The notes: generated by a model not told the origin, from the letters alone. A stretch of DNA of 48,509 bases from Oscillospiraceae bacterium (GCA_017538965.1 JAFYHU010000044.1:1-48509); one strand, 5' to 3'; positions 23,859 to 32,434 are shown, counted from the stretch's first letter. Numbers and translations are program-made.

Positions 23859-26039
23859 TCAGTCGCTGGAAATCAGGTCGGCATAATAGCCGCCTTTTGC
23901 ATACAGGTCTTCATGTGTGCCGCGTTCCACGACCACGCCCTTGTTCAGAACAATGATTTCGTCGCAGTCGCGGATGGTGCTGAGACGGTGCGCAATGACA
24001 ATGCAGGTAATTCCGCGGTCCTTGACCGCCTTGACCAGCTCGTATTCCGTCTTGGCATCCAGCGCCGAGGTCGCCTCATCCATAATGATGATCGACGGAT
24101 CCTGCGCCAGAACACGGGCAATTTCAAGGCGCTGCCGCTGGCCGCCCGAGAGATCTTTTCCGCCTTCCGTCAGCTTTCCGTAAAAACCGCCTTCGCGCGC
24201 CATGATGTCGTCATAGATCTGGGCATCCCGCGCCGCGAGAATCATTTCAAAGTCCTCGATGGAATCGTCCCACATCTTGATGTTGTTGGCAATGGTATCT
24301 TCAAAAAGAACAATATCCTGATCAACCACGGCCACGGAACCGGTAAACACGCTGTGATCGATCTCGGAAAGCGGTTTCCCGTCAAACAGAATCTCGCCTT
24401 CCCAGGGCTGATAGAGGCCGGAGATCAGCTTTGCCAGCGTTGATTTGCCGCAGCCGGAGGTACCGACAAAGGCCACCCGGCTGCCCGGCTTCATGGACAT
24501 CGAAAAGTCCTGAATCAGGGGATCTGCCAGTCGGGAATACCCAAAGGTAATATGCTTGAGTTCTACGGTTCCGGTCAGCTTGGAATAGTCAGCATCCTCG
24601 TCCAGCGGCATTTCCTTGAAAACACTGTCGGCGGGATACTGCATCACGTCTTCAACGCGTTCCATATCCGTCCGCATCTCCTGGATGGTCTGGCCGGCCG
24701 AAATCAGCGTCATGGCCGGCGCCATGAAGGAGCTCAGGAAGCCCTGAAAGATCATAATGCTACCAAGGGTGAATTCCCCTCTCATGGTCAGGAAAACACC
24801 GAGCACCATAACAGCGGAATTGGCGATCAGGCTGAGAAGCGCAGGGATGGCACCGAGATACTGGTTCAGCCTGGCATAGCGTACCTGCTGCGTATTGACG
24901 GAAGCCTGATAACCGGCCCACTTCTGAAAGAACCCGTTTTCGGCACCGCTGGATTTGATGGTTTCGACCATCTGGATGCCGGACACCGTGGCAGAGGCCA
25001 GTTTCCCGGCATCCCTCATCTGGACGCGGGTAATGTTCACTCTTTTTTTCGAAATCAGCCTGGATACCAGCAGATTCAGGATGATGGTCGTGATGCCGAC
25101 GAGCGTCAGAATCACGCTGTAGCGCAGCATCAGAACCAGATAGAAGATCATCATGATGGTATTCAGCGCAAGCGGAGTAAAGGTGTTGACCAGGGTGCTC
25201 GCAATGGAAGCGTTGGTGCCCTGGCGCTGCAGAATGTCACCGGCCAGCCGCTGGGAGAAGAATTCCATCGGCATACGCAGAACCTTCCACATGAAGGTGC
25301 TGCTGCCTTCGATCGCCATCTTGCCGTTGATCTTCAGGGAATAGACCGCCTGCACCCAGGCGACAATGACCTGTGCCAGAGCAAACAGCGACATCAGCAA
25401 AATAAACGGGTTCAGCAGCTCCGTGTTCGTACCTGACAGGAGGTAGTCCATAAAGAAGCGCGTAAACACCGGTTGAATGATGCCGAACAGATAGCCGATG
25501 ACGGTTGAAAGCAAAACAAAAGCCACGGCTGCACCGGCACCGGTCAGCCGCTTTTTTGCAAAGTCAAGCGTGCTTTTCTTTTTTCCGCCCGGCTTGAAAT
25601 TCGGACCCGGAGTAATCTGCAGACAAATACCCGTAAAGGAGCGGTCAAAATCCTCTAACGGGACTTTCACCTCTCCTCTGGCAGGATCGTTGATATAGGC
25701 ATACTTTCCCCGGAATCCGTCGAGAACAACAAAGTGATTAAAGTTCCAGTGGATGATGCAGGGAAACAGGATATCTTCCCGAAGCGCTTCGACTTCACAG
25801 CGAAAACCTTCAGCTTCAAAGCCGTAGTTTCTTGCCGCAAGCAGGACGTTCCGCGCATTGGAACCGTCACGGGAAACACCGCAGTCGAGACGGACCTGTT
25901 CCAGCGGCACCCAAAGGCCGTAGTACGCCATTACCATGGCAAGGGAAGCCGCCCCGCATTCCAGTGCTTCCATCTGCATGATCACCGGAACTTTGGCTCT
26001 TCCCTTTGACACAGGCTTTTTGACCTTTTTCTCCCCCAT
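23859..26039 (-). CDS. C39 peptidase-containing NHLP/NHLM-type peptide export ABC transporter
   Basis: A 726-residue bifunctional exporter. Residues 15-150 are a C39 cysteine peptidase: catalytic Cys in MEALECGAASLAMVMAYYG, His in WNFNHFVVLDG, Asp in YINDPARG. These enzymes cut leader peptides after GG during export. The membrane domain (about 165-450) is followed by an ATPase with GTSGCGKST, LSGGQRQR and IIIMDEATSALD. The candidate substrate is the LysM peptide at the operon end, the only GG-leader gene I found. It starts at ATG 10 bp after the adaptor gene. All catalytic and ATPase motifs look intact. Confidence 0.9.
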   Translation of the reverse strand: MGEKKVKKPVSKGRAKVPVIMQMEALECGAASLAMVMAYYGLWVPLEQVRLDCGVSRDGSNARNVLLAARNYGFEAEGFRCEVEALREDILFPCIIHWNFNHFVVLDGFRGKYAYINDPARGEVKVPLEDFDRSFTGICLQITPGPNFKPGGKKKSTLDFAKKRLTGAGAAVAFVLLSTVIGYLFGIIQPVFTRFFMDYLLSGTNTELLNPFILLMSLFALAQVIVAWVQAVYSLKINGKMAIEGSSTFMWKVLRMPMEFFSQRLAGDILQRQGTNASIASTLVNTFTPLALNTIMMIFYLVLMLRYSVILTLVGITTIILNLLVSRLISKKRVNITRVQMRDAGKLASATVSGIQMVETIKSSGAENGFFQKWAGYQASVNTQQVRYARLNQYLGAIPALLSLIANSAVMVLGVFLTMRGEFTLGSIMIFQGFLSSFMAPAMTLISAGQTIQEMRTDMERVEDVMQYPADSVFKEMPLDEDADYSKLTGTVELKHITFGYSRLADPLIQDFSMSMKPGSRVAFVGTSGCGKSTLAKLISGLYQPWEGEILFDGKPLSEIDHSVFTGSVAVVDQDIVLFEDTIANNIKMWDDSIEDFEMILAARDAQIYDDIMAREGGFYGKLTEGGKDLSGGQRQRLEIARVLAQDPSIIIMDEATSALDAKTEYELVKAVKDRGITCIVIAHRLSTIRDCDEIIVLNKGVVVERGTHEDLYAKGGYYADLISSD

Positions 26040-26049
26040 TTTCAGGCCC

Positions 26050-26466
26050 TCAGTTGAACAGCAGGCTGAGAACCTGTGTCTGCTTCAATACGACTTTGGC
26101 GGAATAGGTCCCGTTTTCCAGCGTGGTCTCCGCGACGGCAAAGGTGCTACCGTTTGCACTGTGGCCGACGCTTGTTACCTTGGCCGTGGTATCTCCCACC
26201 GCCACCTTCATGCCACTCTTGATCATCTTTTCCAGATTCGGGTCATCGATTTTGATGACCATGCTCCCGTCATTGACGGTCGCGGTAGCGCTGGCAAAGG
26301 TATCAATGGTAGCGACAGAACTCCAGATCAGGCATCCGACAAGCAGCAGAATGATGGCTGCCAGAATCAGCCACACCGTGGGGTTTGTTACATGGAGATA
26401 GTCGTGCAGCTGCTCCGGAGAGGAAATCTGATCCAGACTCTTTTTACGAAACAGTTGATTGTCCAT
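26050..26466 (-). CDS. Short HlyD-like adaptor of the NHLM export system
   Basis: A 138-residue protein starting FRKKSLDQISSPEQLHDYLH, as in the membrane-fusion proteins of NHLM peptide exporters, followed by one membrane helix (about 30-52). The rest is a small beta domain with two lipoyl-like halves (VIKIDDPNLEKMIKSGMKVAVGD and following). Full-length adaptors have about 400 residues with long coiled-coil arms that reach an outer-membrane channel; these are absent, as expected in a single-membrane cell. It lies between the STAS and C39 transporter genes with gaps near 10 bp. The role is inferred from the N-terminal signature and context. Confidence 0.75.
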   Translation of the reverse strand: MDNQLFRKKSLDQISSPEQLHDYLHVTNPTVWLILAAIILLLVGCLIWSSVATIDTFASATATVNDGSMVIKIDDPNLEKMIKSGMKVAVGDTTAKVTSVGHSANGSTFAVAETTLENGTYSAKVVLKQTQVLSLLFN

Positions 26467-26476
26467 GGGTGCCTCT

Positions 26477-26776
26477 TTACTCTATTGTCAGAATATCAAC
26501 GAATCCCGTCACTTCGAAGATTTCCATGATGACATCACTGACATTGATCAGTTTCATGCTCCCCTGCTTTGCCATGCTTTTCTGCGCAGAGAGAAGAACG
26601 CGGAGCCCGGCAGAGGAAATGTATTCCAAGTTCTGGAAATCGAGGACCAGTTCCTTCAGCCCGTCCATGCTTTCGCGCAGACTTTCTTCCAGCTGGGGAG
26701 CCGTCGTCGTATCCAGACGCCCCTCCAGGGAAACCGTCAGCACTTCGCCTGTCAGATTCTTGTTGATGTTCAGCAT
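26477..26776 (-). CDS. STAS-domain (anti-anti-sigma factor-like) protein
   Basis: A 99-residue single STAS domain with SLEGRLDTTTAPQLEESL and LVLDFQNLEYISSAGLRVLL. The Ser of ISSAGLR is the residue phosphorylated in SpoIIAA/RsbV-type anti-sigma antagonists. No anti-sigma kinase or sigma factor is nearby, so partners must be elsewhere or the domain has been reused to control the exporter. It is the first gene of the export operon, 10 bp before the adaptor. ATG 26776 has GGAGGG 7 bases upstream; the in-frame ATG at 26791 has no ribosome site and was rejected. Confidence 0.85.
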   Translation of the reverse strand: MLNINKNLTGEVLTVSLEGRLDTTTAPQLEESLRESMDGLKELVLDFQNLEYISSAGLRVLLSAQKSMAKQGSMKLINVSDVIMEIFEVTGFVDILTIE

Positions 26777-26825
26777 GATATTGCCCTCCATTTATGAAAA
26801 TTCAATTGATTACTTAGAAGTTGCC

Positions 26826-26854
26826 ATTATATTATTTTATTGTTCTCTGTCCAA
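26826..26854 (-). promoter_or_regulatory. Promoter of the peptide-export operon
   Basis: On the minus strand TTGGAC (26849-26854), a 17-bp spacer and TATAAT (26826-26831) lie 50 bp before the STAS gene. The -35 box sits inside the first of two 11-bp tandem repeats, so a bound regulator could contact RNA polymerase directly. Confidence 0.75.
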
Positions 26855-26870
26855 CAAATGTCCAACAAAT
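26849..26870. promoter_or_regulatory. Two perfect 11-bp tandem repeats at the export promoter
   Basis: GTCCAACAAAT occurs twice head to tail, at 26849-26859 and 26860-26870. Together with the next bases it forms a 16-bp perfect palindrome ACAAATCCGGATTTGT at 26865-26880. An 11-bp direct-repeat period equals about one helical turn and is the spacing bound by OmpR-like winged helices, including SARP activators, two of which are encoded nearby. The binding protein is inferred. Confidence 0.65.
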
Positions 26871-26897
26871 CCGGATTTGTGCCAAAATGCCATCCTC

Positions 26898-28022
26898 TCA
26901 CACGTAGACGCGCGGAACGCGTTTTGTGACCGAACAGAGCAGTTCATAGGGGATGGTCTGCGCAGCATCGGAAAGCATCATGATATCGTTTTCGGGGCCG
27001 AACAGCTCGACCTCGCTGCCGACCTCGGCTTGCGGATGATCGGTAAGGTCAACCATGCACATATCCATACAGATTGTCCCGCACTGCGGAACCGACTTTG
27101 CGCCGATCCGATAGCTGCATCTGCCGGAGCTCAGGCGCGGAAGCCCGTCCGCATACCCCGCTGCGATCACGCCCATGCGGGTCAGCCTTTTCGTCTCAAA
27201 GCGTCTGCCGTAACTGACAAAGGTACCGGGCTCATAGTACTTGATTGTGCTGACCGTCGTCACAAGCCGCATGGCCGGACGCAGCCCCAGCTTTCCTTCG
27301 TCTCCGTAACCGTAAAGCAGCAGACCGGGGCGAACCATGTTCAGGAATGTCTCGGGTTTTCGAATCACGGCTCCGGAGTTGGCACAGTGGCAGATGGGAA
27401 AGGAAATCCCTTCTCTTTCCTTCAGCGTGCTTATCATCCGGGTAAAAAGGGCAAACTGTGCGTCCGTGTAAGCCCGGCTTTCCGCATCGTCCTCATCCGA
27501 GACAGAAAAATGCGTGTAAATTCCTTCATATTCCAGGTTCGGCAGCCGGTACGAACGAACAATGTTGCGGACGCCTTCTTCAAAATAATCCCCTGCGCAG
27601 AGATAGCCGAGACGCGACATTCCCGTATCCAGTTTGATATGCAGCCTGAGTGTCTGTCCGAGCCTTCCGGCTTCCCGAGAGTATTCCTCCGCCTTTGCCA
27701 GACAGGTTGCCGTCTGCGTCAGATTGTTTTCCAACAGCAGAGCAGTATATTCAACCGGCGTATGGCCGAGAATCAGAATCGGCATGGTGATGTCGTTCCT
27801 TCGAAGCTCCAGCGCCTCATCCAGACAGCTTACGGCAAGATAATCCGCGCCTTCTTTCTGCAGGAGCGCAGCCACGCGAAGCGAACCGTGGCCGTAGGCA
27901 TCGGCTTTGACAACGCCGAGAAACCTGCATTCAGAAGGCAGAACAGAACGTATGGCGTGATAGTTATGAGAAATGGCGGACAGGCTGATTTCCGCCCAGG
28001 TTCGTTTTGTCGGATAATCCAA
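26898..28022 (-). CDS. alr: Alanine racemase
   Basis: A 374-residue PLP-dependent alanine racemase that makes D-alanine for peptidoglycan and teichoic acids. The PLP lysine is in VVKADAYGHG (K39). The catalytic tyrosine is in AGYADGLPR (near 270), and GTICMDMCMVD marks the C-terminal domain. Length is normal. The frame starts at TTG with GGAAGGA about 9 bases upstream; the nearer ATG is in another frame. It lies 60 bp after the response regulator on the same strand with no clear terminator, so it may be on the kinase/regulator message. Confidence 0.92.
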   Translation of the reverse strand: MDYPTKRTWAEISLSAISHNYHAIRSVLPSECRFLGVVKADAYGHGSLRVAALLQKEGADYLAVSCLDEALELRRNDITMPILILGHTPVEYTALLLENNLTQTATCLAKAEEYSREAGRLGQTLRLHIKLDTGMSRLGYLCAGDYFEEGVRNIVRSYRLPNLEYEGIYTHFSVSDEDDAESRAYTDAQFALFTRMISTLKEREGISFPICHCANSGAVIRKPETFLNMVRPGLLLYGYGDEGKLGLRPAMRLVTTVSTIKYYEPGTFVSYGRRFETKRLTRMGVIAAGYADGLPRLSSGRCSYRIGAKSVPQCGTICMDMCMVDLTDHPQAEVGSEVELFGPENDIMMLSDAAQTIPYELLCSVTKRVPRVYV

Positions 28023-28082
28023 AGCATCTCATCCTTCCGTGGTCATCAGTATACCATGCCCGATTCGCAACGGTCAAGGGCA

Positions 28083-28889
28083 TCAGGAAGATTGTTCCCG
28101 AAGAAGTCTGTCCAGATATGCTTCCGTCTGGCTTGCCCAGGAATAGGCGCTCATATATTCTCCGCGATATTCATTGATCGTTTCGCGATCGCCGTCCAGG
28201 AAACGGTACAGGTCACTGTCCAGACGGTCCGGCAGAATGCGCATCCATCCGCTCTGAATCTCAAAGATTTCTGCGATGCCCGCTTCCTCCAGCGTGCTTC
28301 GCAGACTGCGAATCACGACATCCATCTGTTTCTGCATGGCCCGGTCATAAAAGGCATCTTCCCAGAGCACGGCAAAGGCTTCCGGCCTTGAAACGTTTCC
28401 TCCATGCCTGTCAACCAGATACGCCAGCAGTTCCTTGGATTTTGAACGTTTGAAAACAACCGGCTTTCCATCAACGAGGATATCAAAATTCCCGAATGTT
28501 TTGACAAAGATATGGGATGAGGCCGGGCGGTTTTTTCCGGAGAGAGCATAATTAACCTCCGCGTAGAGCTTTTCCCGGTTGATCGGTTTCAGCAGATAGC
28601 CGGAGGCGTGCAGCTTGAACGCATCCAGAGCATATTCCGCATATCCCGTAAGAAAGATAATCGCCGTACCGGGGTGCATCTCGCGGATCCGGGCGGCAAG
28701 TTCCAGCCCGTTCATCGCCGGCATATCGATATCCAGCAGCGCAATATCCGGCGTATGTTCTTCCAGCCAGTCCAGCGCTTCCAGGGGCCCTGCAAATCCT
28801 TCCACCCTGTCAAACTGGGGAAGGTCGCGAAACAGGGACAGCGTCAGCTGCAGGACCAGCGGTTCATCGTCAACACAGATGGCAGTCAT
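28083..28889 (-). CDS. Response regulator with SARP-type (winged-helix plus BTAD) output
   Basis: A 268-residue regulator. The receiver (1-120) is complete: acidic pair D7 D8, phospho-acceptor D53 in ALLDIDMP, Thr in FLTGYAEY near 81, and Lys in LLKPIN near 103. A winged-helix domain follows (KTFGNFDILVDGKPVVFKRS), then a helical BTAD-like region rich in Tyr and Asp (DSDLYRFLDG, YRGEYMSAYSWAS). This is the layout of SARP-like activators, which bind 11-bp direct repeats. It overlaps the LytS-type kinase by 4 bp (ATGA), so the pair form a two-component system. ATG 28889 has GGAGG 8 bases upstream. The repeats at 26849 are a likely target. Confidence 0.85.
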   Translation of the reverse strand: MTAICVDDEPLVLQLTLSLFRDLPQFDRVEGFAGPLEALDWLEEHTPDIALLDIDMPAMNGLELAARIREMHPGTAIIFLTGYAEYALDAFKLHASGYLLKPINREKLYAEVNYALSGKNRPASSHIFVKTFGNFDILVDGKPVVFKRSKSKELLAYLVDRHGGNVSRPEAFAVLWEDAFYDRAMQKQMDVVIRSLRSTLEEAGIAEIFEIQSGWMRILPDRLDSDLYRFLDGDRETINEYRGEYMSAYSWASQTEAYLDRLLREQSS

Positions 28890-29755
28890 TTTTCTTTCCT
28901 CCCGGGGTTTGCGGGTATTTTGATCGTGACGGTTGTCCCCTTCCAGATTTCGCTGTCGATGGACATCGAGCCCTGGCACATCTTTTCTATGCGCTCACGC
29001 ACATTGCGGATGCCGATGTGGCTCCCGTCCGACTCCAGGGGAGCGTTAACATCAAAGCCCCGCCCGTTGTCGCGGATGGTGATGACATGATCTCTGTCAT
29101 CCTCATAGCTGGAAACGATCACTTCTCCTCCGTATTTTCCGCGGACGCCGTGCCGGATCGCATTTTCCACCATCGGCTGTACGCTCAGAGCGGGAAGCTC
29201 AAAATCATCGTCCCGGATATCATAGATGATCCGGATGGAGGGGATCCTGAGCATCTCAATATCCGCATAGATTTTGGTATGCTCCAGTTCCTTTTGAAAC
29301 GGTATCAGCGACGACTGGCCGAGCGATTCGATATTCATTCTCAGATAGGCGCCGAATTTCTCCGTCGTATCAAAAGCCTTCTCCGGATCGATCCGGCATA
29401 ATGCCTGGATTGTTGAAAGCGTATTAAACAGAAAATGCGGCTGAATCTGTGAAATCATGAGCTGAATCCGCTGTTCCGCGACCAGCGCCTGTTCATGCTC
29501 CCGTTCCATCTTCTGATGCAGCCGGAAAACGGCAAACACGCAGGCAACCGCCAGAACCGGCACCAGCCAGCCCGGCGTACCGGTCAGCAGAATCTCCGCC
29601 GTGAGAAGGCAGCAGAGCAGCAGAATGACCGCCAGAAGAATCAGTTTCTGATTGCGTCTGAAATACCGGTCCGTCAGCACGGTCACAATGAGCCCTATCA
29701 GCAGCAGGCCCAGCGTCAATATCAGTTTCCATAGATTTGAAGCATCCGGAGCCAT
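28886..29755 (-). CDS. LytS-type membrane sensor histidine kinase
   Basis: A 289-residue kinase of the His_kinase (LytS/YehU) class. Three hydrophobic segments (about 9-28, 37-58 and 62-80) form a small membrane sensor with little external sequence. A short coiled coil leads to QIQPHFLFNTL, with the phospho-accepting H107. The ATPase domain has MVENAIRHG (N box) and IRDNGRGF (G1). It is coupled by a 4-bp overlap to the SARP-type regulator. The signal is unknown. Start ATG with AAGGG 6 bases upstream. Confidence 0.88.
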   Translation of the reverse strand: MAPDASNLWKLILTLGLLLIGLIVTVLTDRYFRRNQKLILLAVILLLCCLLTAEILLTGTPGWLVPVLAVACVFAVFRLHQKMEREHEQALVAEQRIQLMISQIQPHFLFNTLSTIQALCRIDPEKAFDTTEKFGAYLRMNIESLGQSSLIPFQKELEHTKIYADIEMLRIPSIRIIYDIRDDDFELPALSVQPMVENAIRHGVRGKYGGEVIVSSYEDDRDHVITIRDNGRGFDVNAPLESDGSHIGIRNVRERIEKMCQGSMSIDSEIWKGTTVTIKIPANPGRKEK

Positions 29756-29807
29756 GGATAACCCTTTCCGTCGTATCGTACATCCGTTTGGCAGATTGTC
29801 TTACGGT

Positions 29808-29844
29808 ATTATTTCACATTCTCTTTCCGAAGTCAATCATTGAC
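29808..29844 (-). promoter_or_regulatory. Kinase/regulator promoter with palindromic operator
   Basis: On the minus strand TTGACT (29831-29836), a 17-bp spacer and AATAAT (29808-29813) lie 53 bp before the kinase gene. The -35 box is inside the inverted repeat GTCAAT-C-ATTGAC (29832-29844), which could bind a dimeric regulator. Confidence 0.5.
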
Positions 29845-29865
29845 GCCGTTTTCCGGAAGAAAAAA

Positions 29866-29904
29866 GACTGCGGAGGAAAGCTTTCGGCTTTCTCCCCCGC
29901 AGTC
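29866..29904 (-). terminator. Terminator of the solute-binding lipoprotein gene
   Basis: GACTGCGG (29866-29873) pairs with CCGCAGTC (29897-29904), and inner GAAAGC/GCTTTC extends the stem. On the minus strand TTTTTTCTTCC follows at once. This is a strong Rho-independent terminator placed 22 bp after the stop. Confidence 0.88.
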
Positions 29905-29926
29905 AATGATTCTCTTGTCCGTCTTC

Positions 29927-32434
29927 TTACCTCTGTTCGTTTACATACAGCGTGGCTTTGCTCTGAATCAGTTTGGCGGCCTCCTCAGCGCTGCGCTGGC
30001 CGGCGAAGAACGGAGCAGCCCCTTCGGTTATGATCGCTTTCATGCTGTCATCCATCCCCAGAACGCGTGTTGTTGCATTGATCATTTTTTCGACAAGCGC
30101 CACATCTTCTTCGGAAACAATCCGGTATTGATAGATTCCGCCGTTCAGCATTGTGCTGTCCCGTTCCGCTTCTTTTCGACTCCCGTCTTCGTTCAGGACA
30201 AAGCTGCCATCCGGATTTCTCTCGTATTGAACCGTCATGGCGTTCTGTTTCATTTCTTCATACACGGTAAGATTGGTCGGAAAGGCCGCATAGGTAAACT
30301 GCTCCTGATAATCCGGGAGGAAGAACTGCCGGACGAACTGCCAGGCCGCTTCCTTGTCTTTGCAGCCGGCCGTAATGGCAAAGGAATTGCCGATCTGGGC
30401 AAACATGCTCCCGAAGCCGTTTTCCGTAGGATATCCGACGAAGGTACACGGCGCACCGCCGAGGCCGACCGTATTGACCTGGGCATCTTCAAAGCAGTTG
30501 AAATTGCATTGCTTCAGCAGCTGCATACCGGAAAGAATTCTTGCATCCGAATCCATGTCAGCAAGCGTCGGGTTTTCCGCTTCCCAGTCAAAGGCAGCGG
30601 GAAAGCCGTTGACAAACTCAAGCAGCTGAATAAAGCTGTCGGAATCAAAGCGGCACTCTCCCGTAGTCCAGTCTACATAGTCTTCCAGTTCGAGGTAGAG
30701 CAGGAAGGTCAGAACATCGTCGCTGGTTATGAAGCGGTCAAATACCGTGCTGTCCGGGTTTTCGGCACGAAGAATCTGCATGGCATCCTGAAGCTGGCTC
30801 ATCGTCCAGCCCATCTGATCCCCGACGCGCTCGCTCAGCCCGGCGGTTGTCAGAACATAGAAGTTGCTGACGGTCTGAACAAGCTTCCCGTTTTGTTCAA
30901 AAGCCGAAAGCACATGCTCATTCAGATCGGAGCGGCTGAGTTCGGGATCCGCATCGATCATCGGATACAGGTCCTCCAGCAGGCCGGAGGAACCGAAACG
31001 GTCTGCGGAAAGCAGGCTGATGTCGATCAGGTCCGGAGCATTGCCCGCAATGATTTCCGTCTGGAGCCGATTGACGCCGGCATTCCAGTCCGCTTCATCT
31101 TCGCTGCTGTAATCATTATATTCCGAGTAATCCGTTACCTCAATGCGATAATTCGGATTGCTCCGGTTAAAACGAATCACCATTTCGCTGGTGAAGGGGT
31201 ACAGATTCAGGACCGCCAGGCGAAGGATCGTCTTTTCATTGGGATCATAATCGGCGGAAGGGCTGAGCACGCTCAGTTCATTTCGGATTCCCTTGGAAGA
31301 TTCGCGGCTGTGAACGGCAGCAATCCGGTTATCCGAGAGCACGCAGAAACTGTCTTCCGCACTGTGCATGACATCGCTTTCCGTCCATCCGAGAATTCTG
31401 CTGATCTCTCCGTCTTCCAGGTTCAGGCTGTAAAGCACGTCGCCAGCGCTGTACCAGATGCTGCTGCTGTCCGGACCGGCGTAAAGCATGTCGATATAGT
31501 TGTCGGTCTGCCAGATGTTTTCAACCGCATCGGTTTTCCCGTTCAGTATGCCGACGACAGGCTTGCCGTTTTCATACAGGGAAACCGCAACTCGCCCGTC
31601 CGGAAGAGAAACAAGACGTTCTGCCGCACTGTCGAGAGAAACGGTCCGGACAATGCTTCCTGTTTTCTCGTCCAGGATGCAGATACGATTGTCTTCAAAG
31701 AAATTGCCTTTTCCGACAAACCACTCGCTGACAGACAGGCAGATCTGTCCGTTTTCATCCGCAGCGATGGCGTTCATCTGCAGCGTATAATTCCCCTCTG
31801 CCTGTTCAACGCTTGCCGCATGGCTGTCAAGGCTGTCAAGCGGGAAGCGGGAAACGGGTGTTCCGTCCTTCCTGATCCCGCTCAGAACATACAGATCTCT
31901 GCTTTCCAGTTTCTCATCAGAGGAAATGTTGTCTCCTTCCGCCGCAGCTTCTGCCGCAGATTCTCCCGAAGCACCCGGCTTTGTAAGCGTATGCTTCTCA
32001 AGAATCCAGAGTTCGTCATCCTTGCCGGCACACAGCTTTTCAAATACGATGCTTTCCTGCTCCCCTTCGGAGGCTTCGGTTTCCGGAACGTAATTGATTC
32101 TTTCCACGGATCCGTCGGTCGTTATCCTGCAGAGGATCGGGCCGTAAACCCAATACTGTTCCTCCCATTCAGGGGTTACCCCATCGGGAGTTCTGTCTTC
32201 CAGAACGCCGAGAGCAGTAAAGTAAAGATCATCCCCGAATACCGTTCCGTTCTGAAGCGCAGACGTCAGGCTGCTGTCGGTCAGGTCGAAGCAGCAATTC
32301 TGATAGTGAAGAACGGCTTCCGTTTTTTCGGCCTCCGCCTCCCGGGTTTCCGGTATTTCTTCTGTCTTGCCGCAGCCTGTCAGCAGGCTGAAGCAAAGAA
32401 CGAGCATCAAAAGCACGGCAATCTTTCTTTTCAT
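29927..32434 (-). CDS. Large solute-binding-protein-like lipoprotein
   Basis: An 835-residue exported lipoprotein with the lipobox LLTGC (Cys21). Residues about 60-400 contain repeated short beta strands with Asp/Gly turns (RICILDEKTGSIVRTVSL, LVSLPDGRVAVSLYENGK), suggesting a beta-propeller. Residues about 410-800 resemble a family 1 ABC sugar-binding protein (LRLAVLNLYPFTSEMVIRFN, then NAPDLIDISLLSADRFGSSG and KEAAWQFVRQFF). Ordinary binding proteins have about 420 residues and neighbour permease genes; none is present. It lies between the two REC-SARP regulators and may sense a ligand for them, or borrow a transporter encoded elsewhere. GGAGG lies 5 bases before the ATG. Confidence 0.75.
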   Translation of the reverse strand: MKRKIAVLLMLVLCFSLLTGCGKTEEIPETREAEAEKTEAVLHYQNCCFDLTDSSLTSALQNGTVFGDDLYFTALGVLEDRTPDGVTPEWEEQYWVYGPILCRITTDGSVERINYVPETEASEGEQESIVFEKLCAGKDDELWILEKHTLTKPGASGESAAEAAAEGDNISSDEKLESRDLYVLSGIRKDGTPVSRFPLDSLDSHAASVEQAEGNYTLQMNAIAADENGQICLSVSEWFVGKGNFFEDNRICILDEKTGSIVRTVSLDSAAERLVSLPDGRVAVSLYENGKPVVGILNGKTDAVENIWQTDNYIDMLYAGPDSSSIWYSAGDVLYSLNLEDGEISRILGWTESDVMHSAEDSFCVLSDNRIAAVHSRESSKGIRNELSVLSPSADYDPNEKTILRLAVLNLYPFTSEMVIRFNRSNPNYRIEVTDYSEYNDYSSEDEADWNAGVNRLQTEIIAGNAPDLIDISLLSADRFGSSGLLEDLYPMIDADPELSRSDLNEHVLSAFEQNGKLVQTVSNFYVLTTAGLSERVGDQMGWTMSQLQDAMQILRAENPDSTVFDRFITSDDVLTFLLYLELEDYVDWTTGECRFDSDSFIQLLEFVNGFPAAFDWEAENPTLADMDSDARILSGMQLLKQCNFNCFEDAQVNTVGLGGAPCTFVGYPTENGFGSMFAQIGNSFAITAGCKDKEAAWQFVRQFFLPDYQEQFTYAAFPTNLTVYEEMKQNAMTVQYERNPDGSFVLNEDGSRKEAERDSTMLNGGIYQYRIVSEEDVALVEKMINATTRVLGMDDSMKAIITEGAAPFFAGQRSAEEAAKLIQSKATLYVNEQR

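Noticed and set aside
26777-26791. Longer start for the STAS gene
   Set aside because: The ATG at 26791 has no ribosome site, whereas the ATG at 26776 has GGAGGG at ideal spacing and begins the domain.
26385-28391. 668-codon open frame on the plus strand
   Set aside because: It runs antisense across the adaptor, STAS, alanine racemase and regulator genes and their promoter, so it cannot be a single gene.
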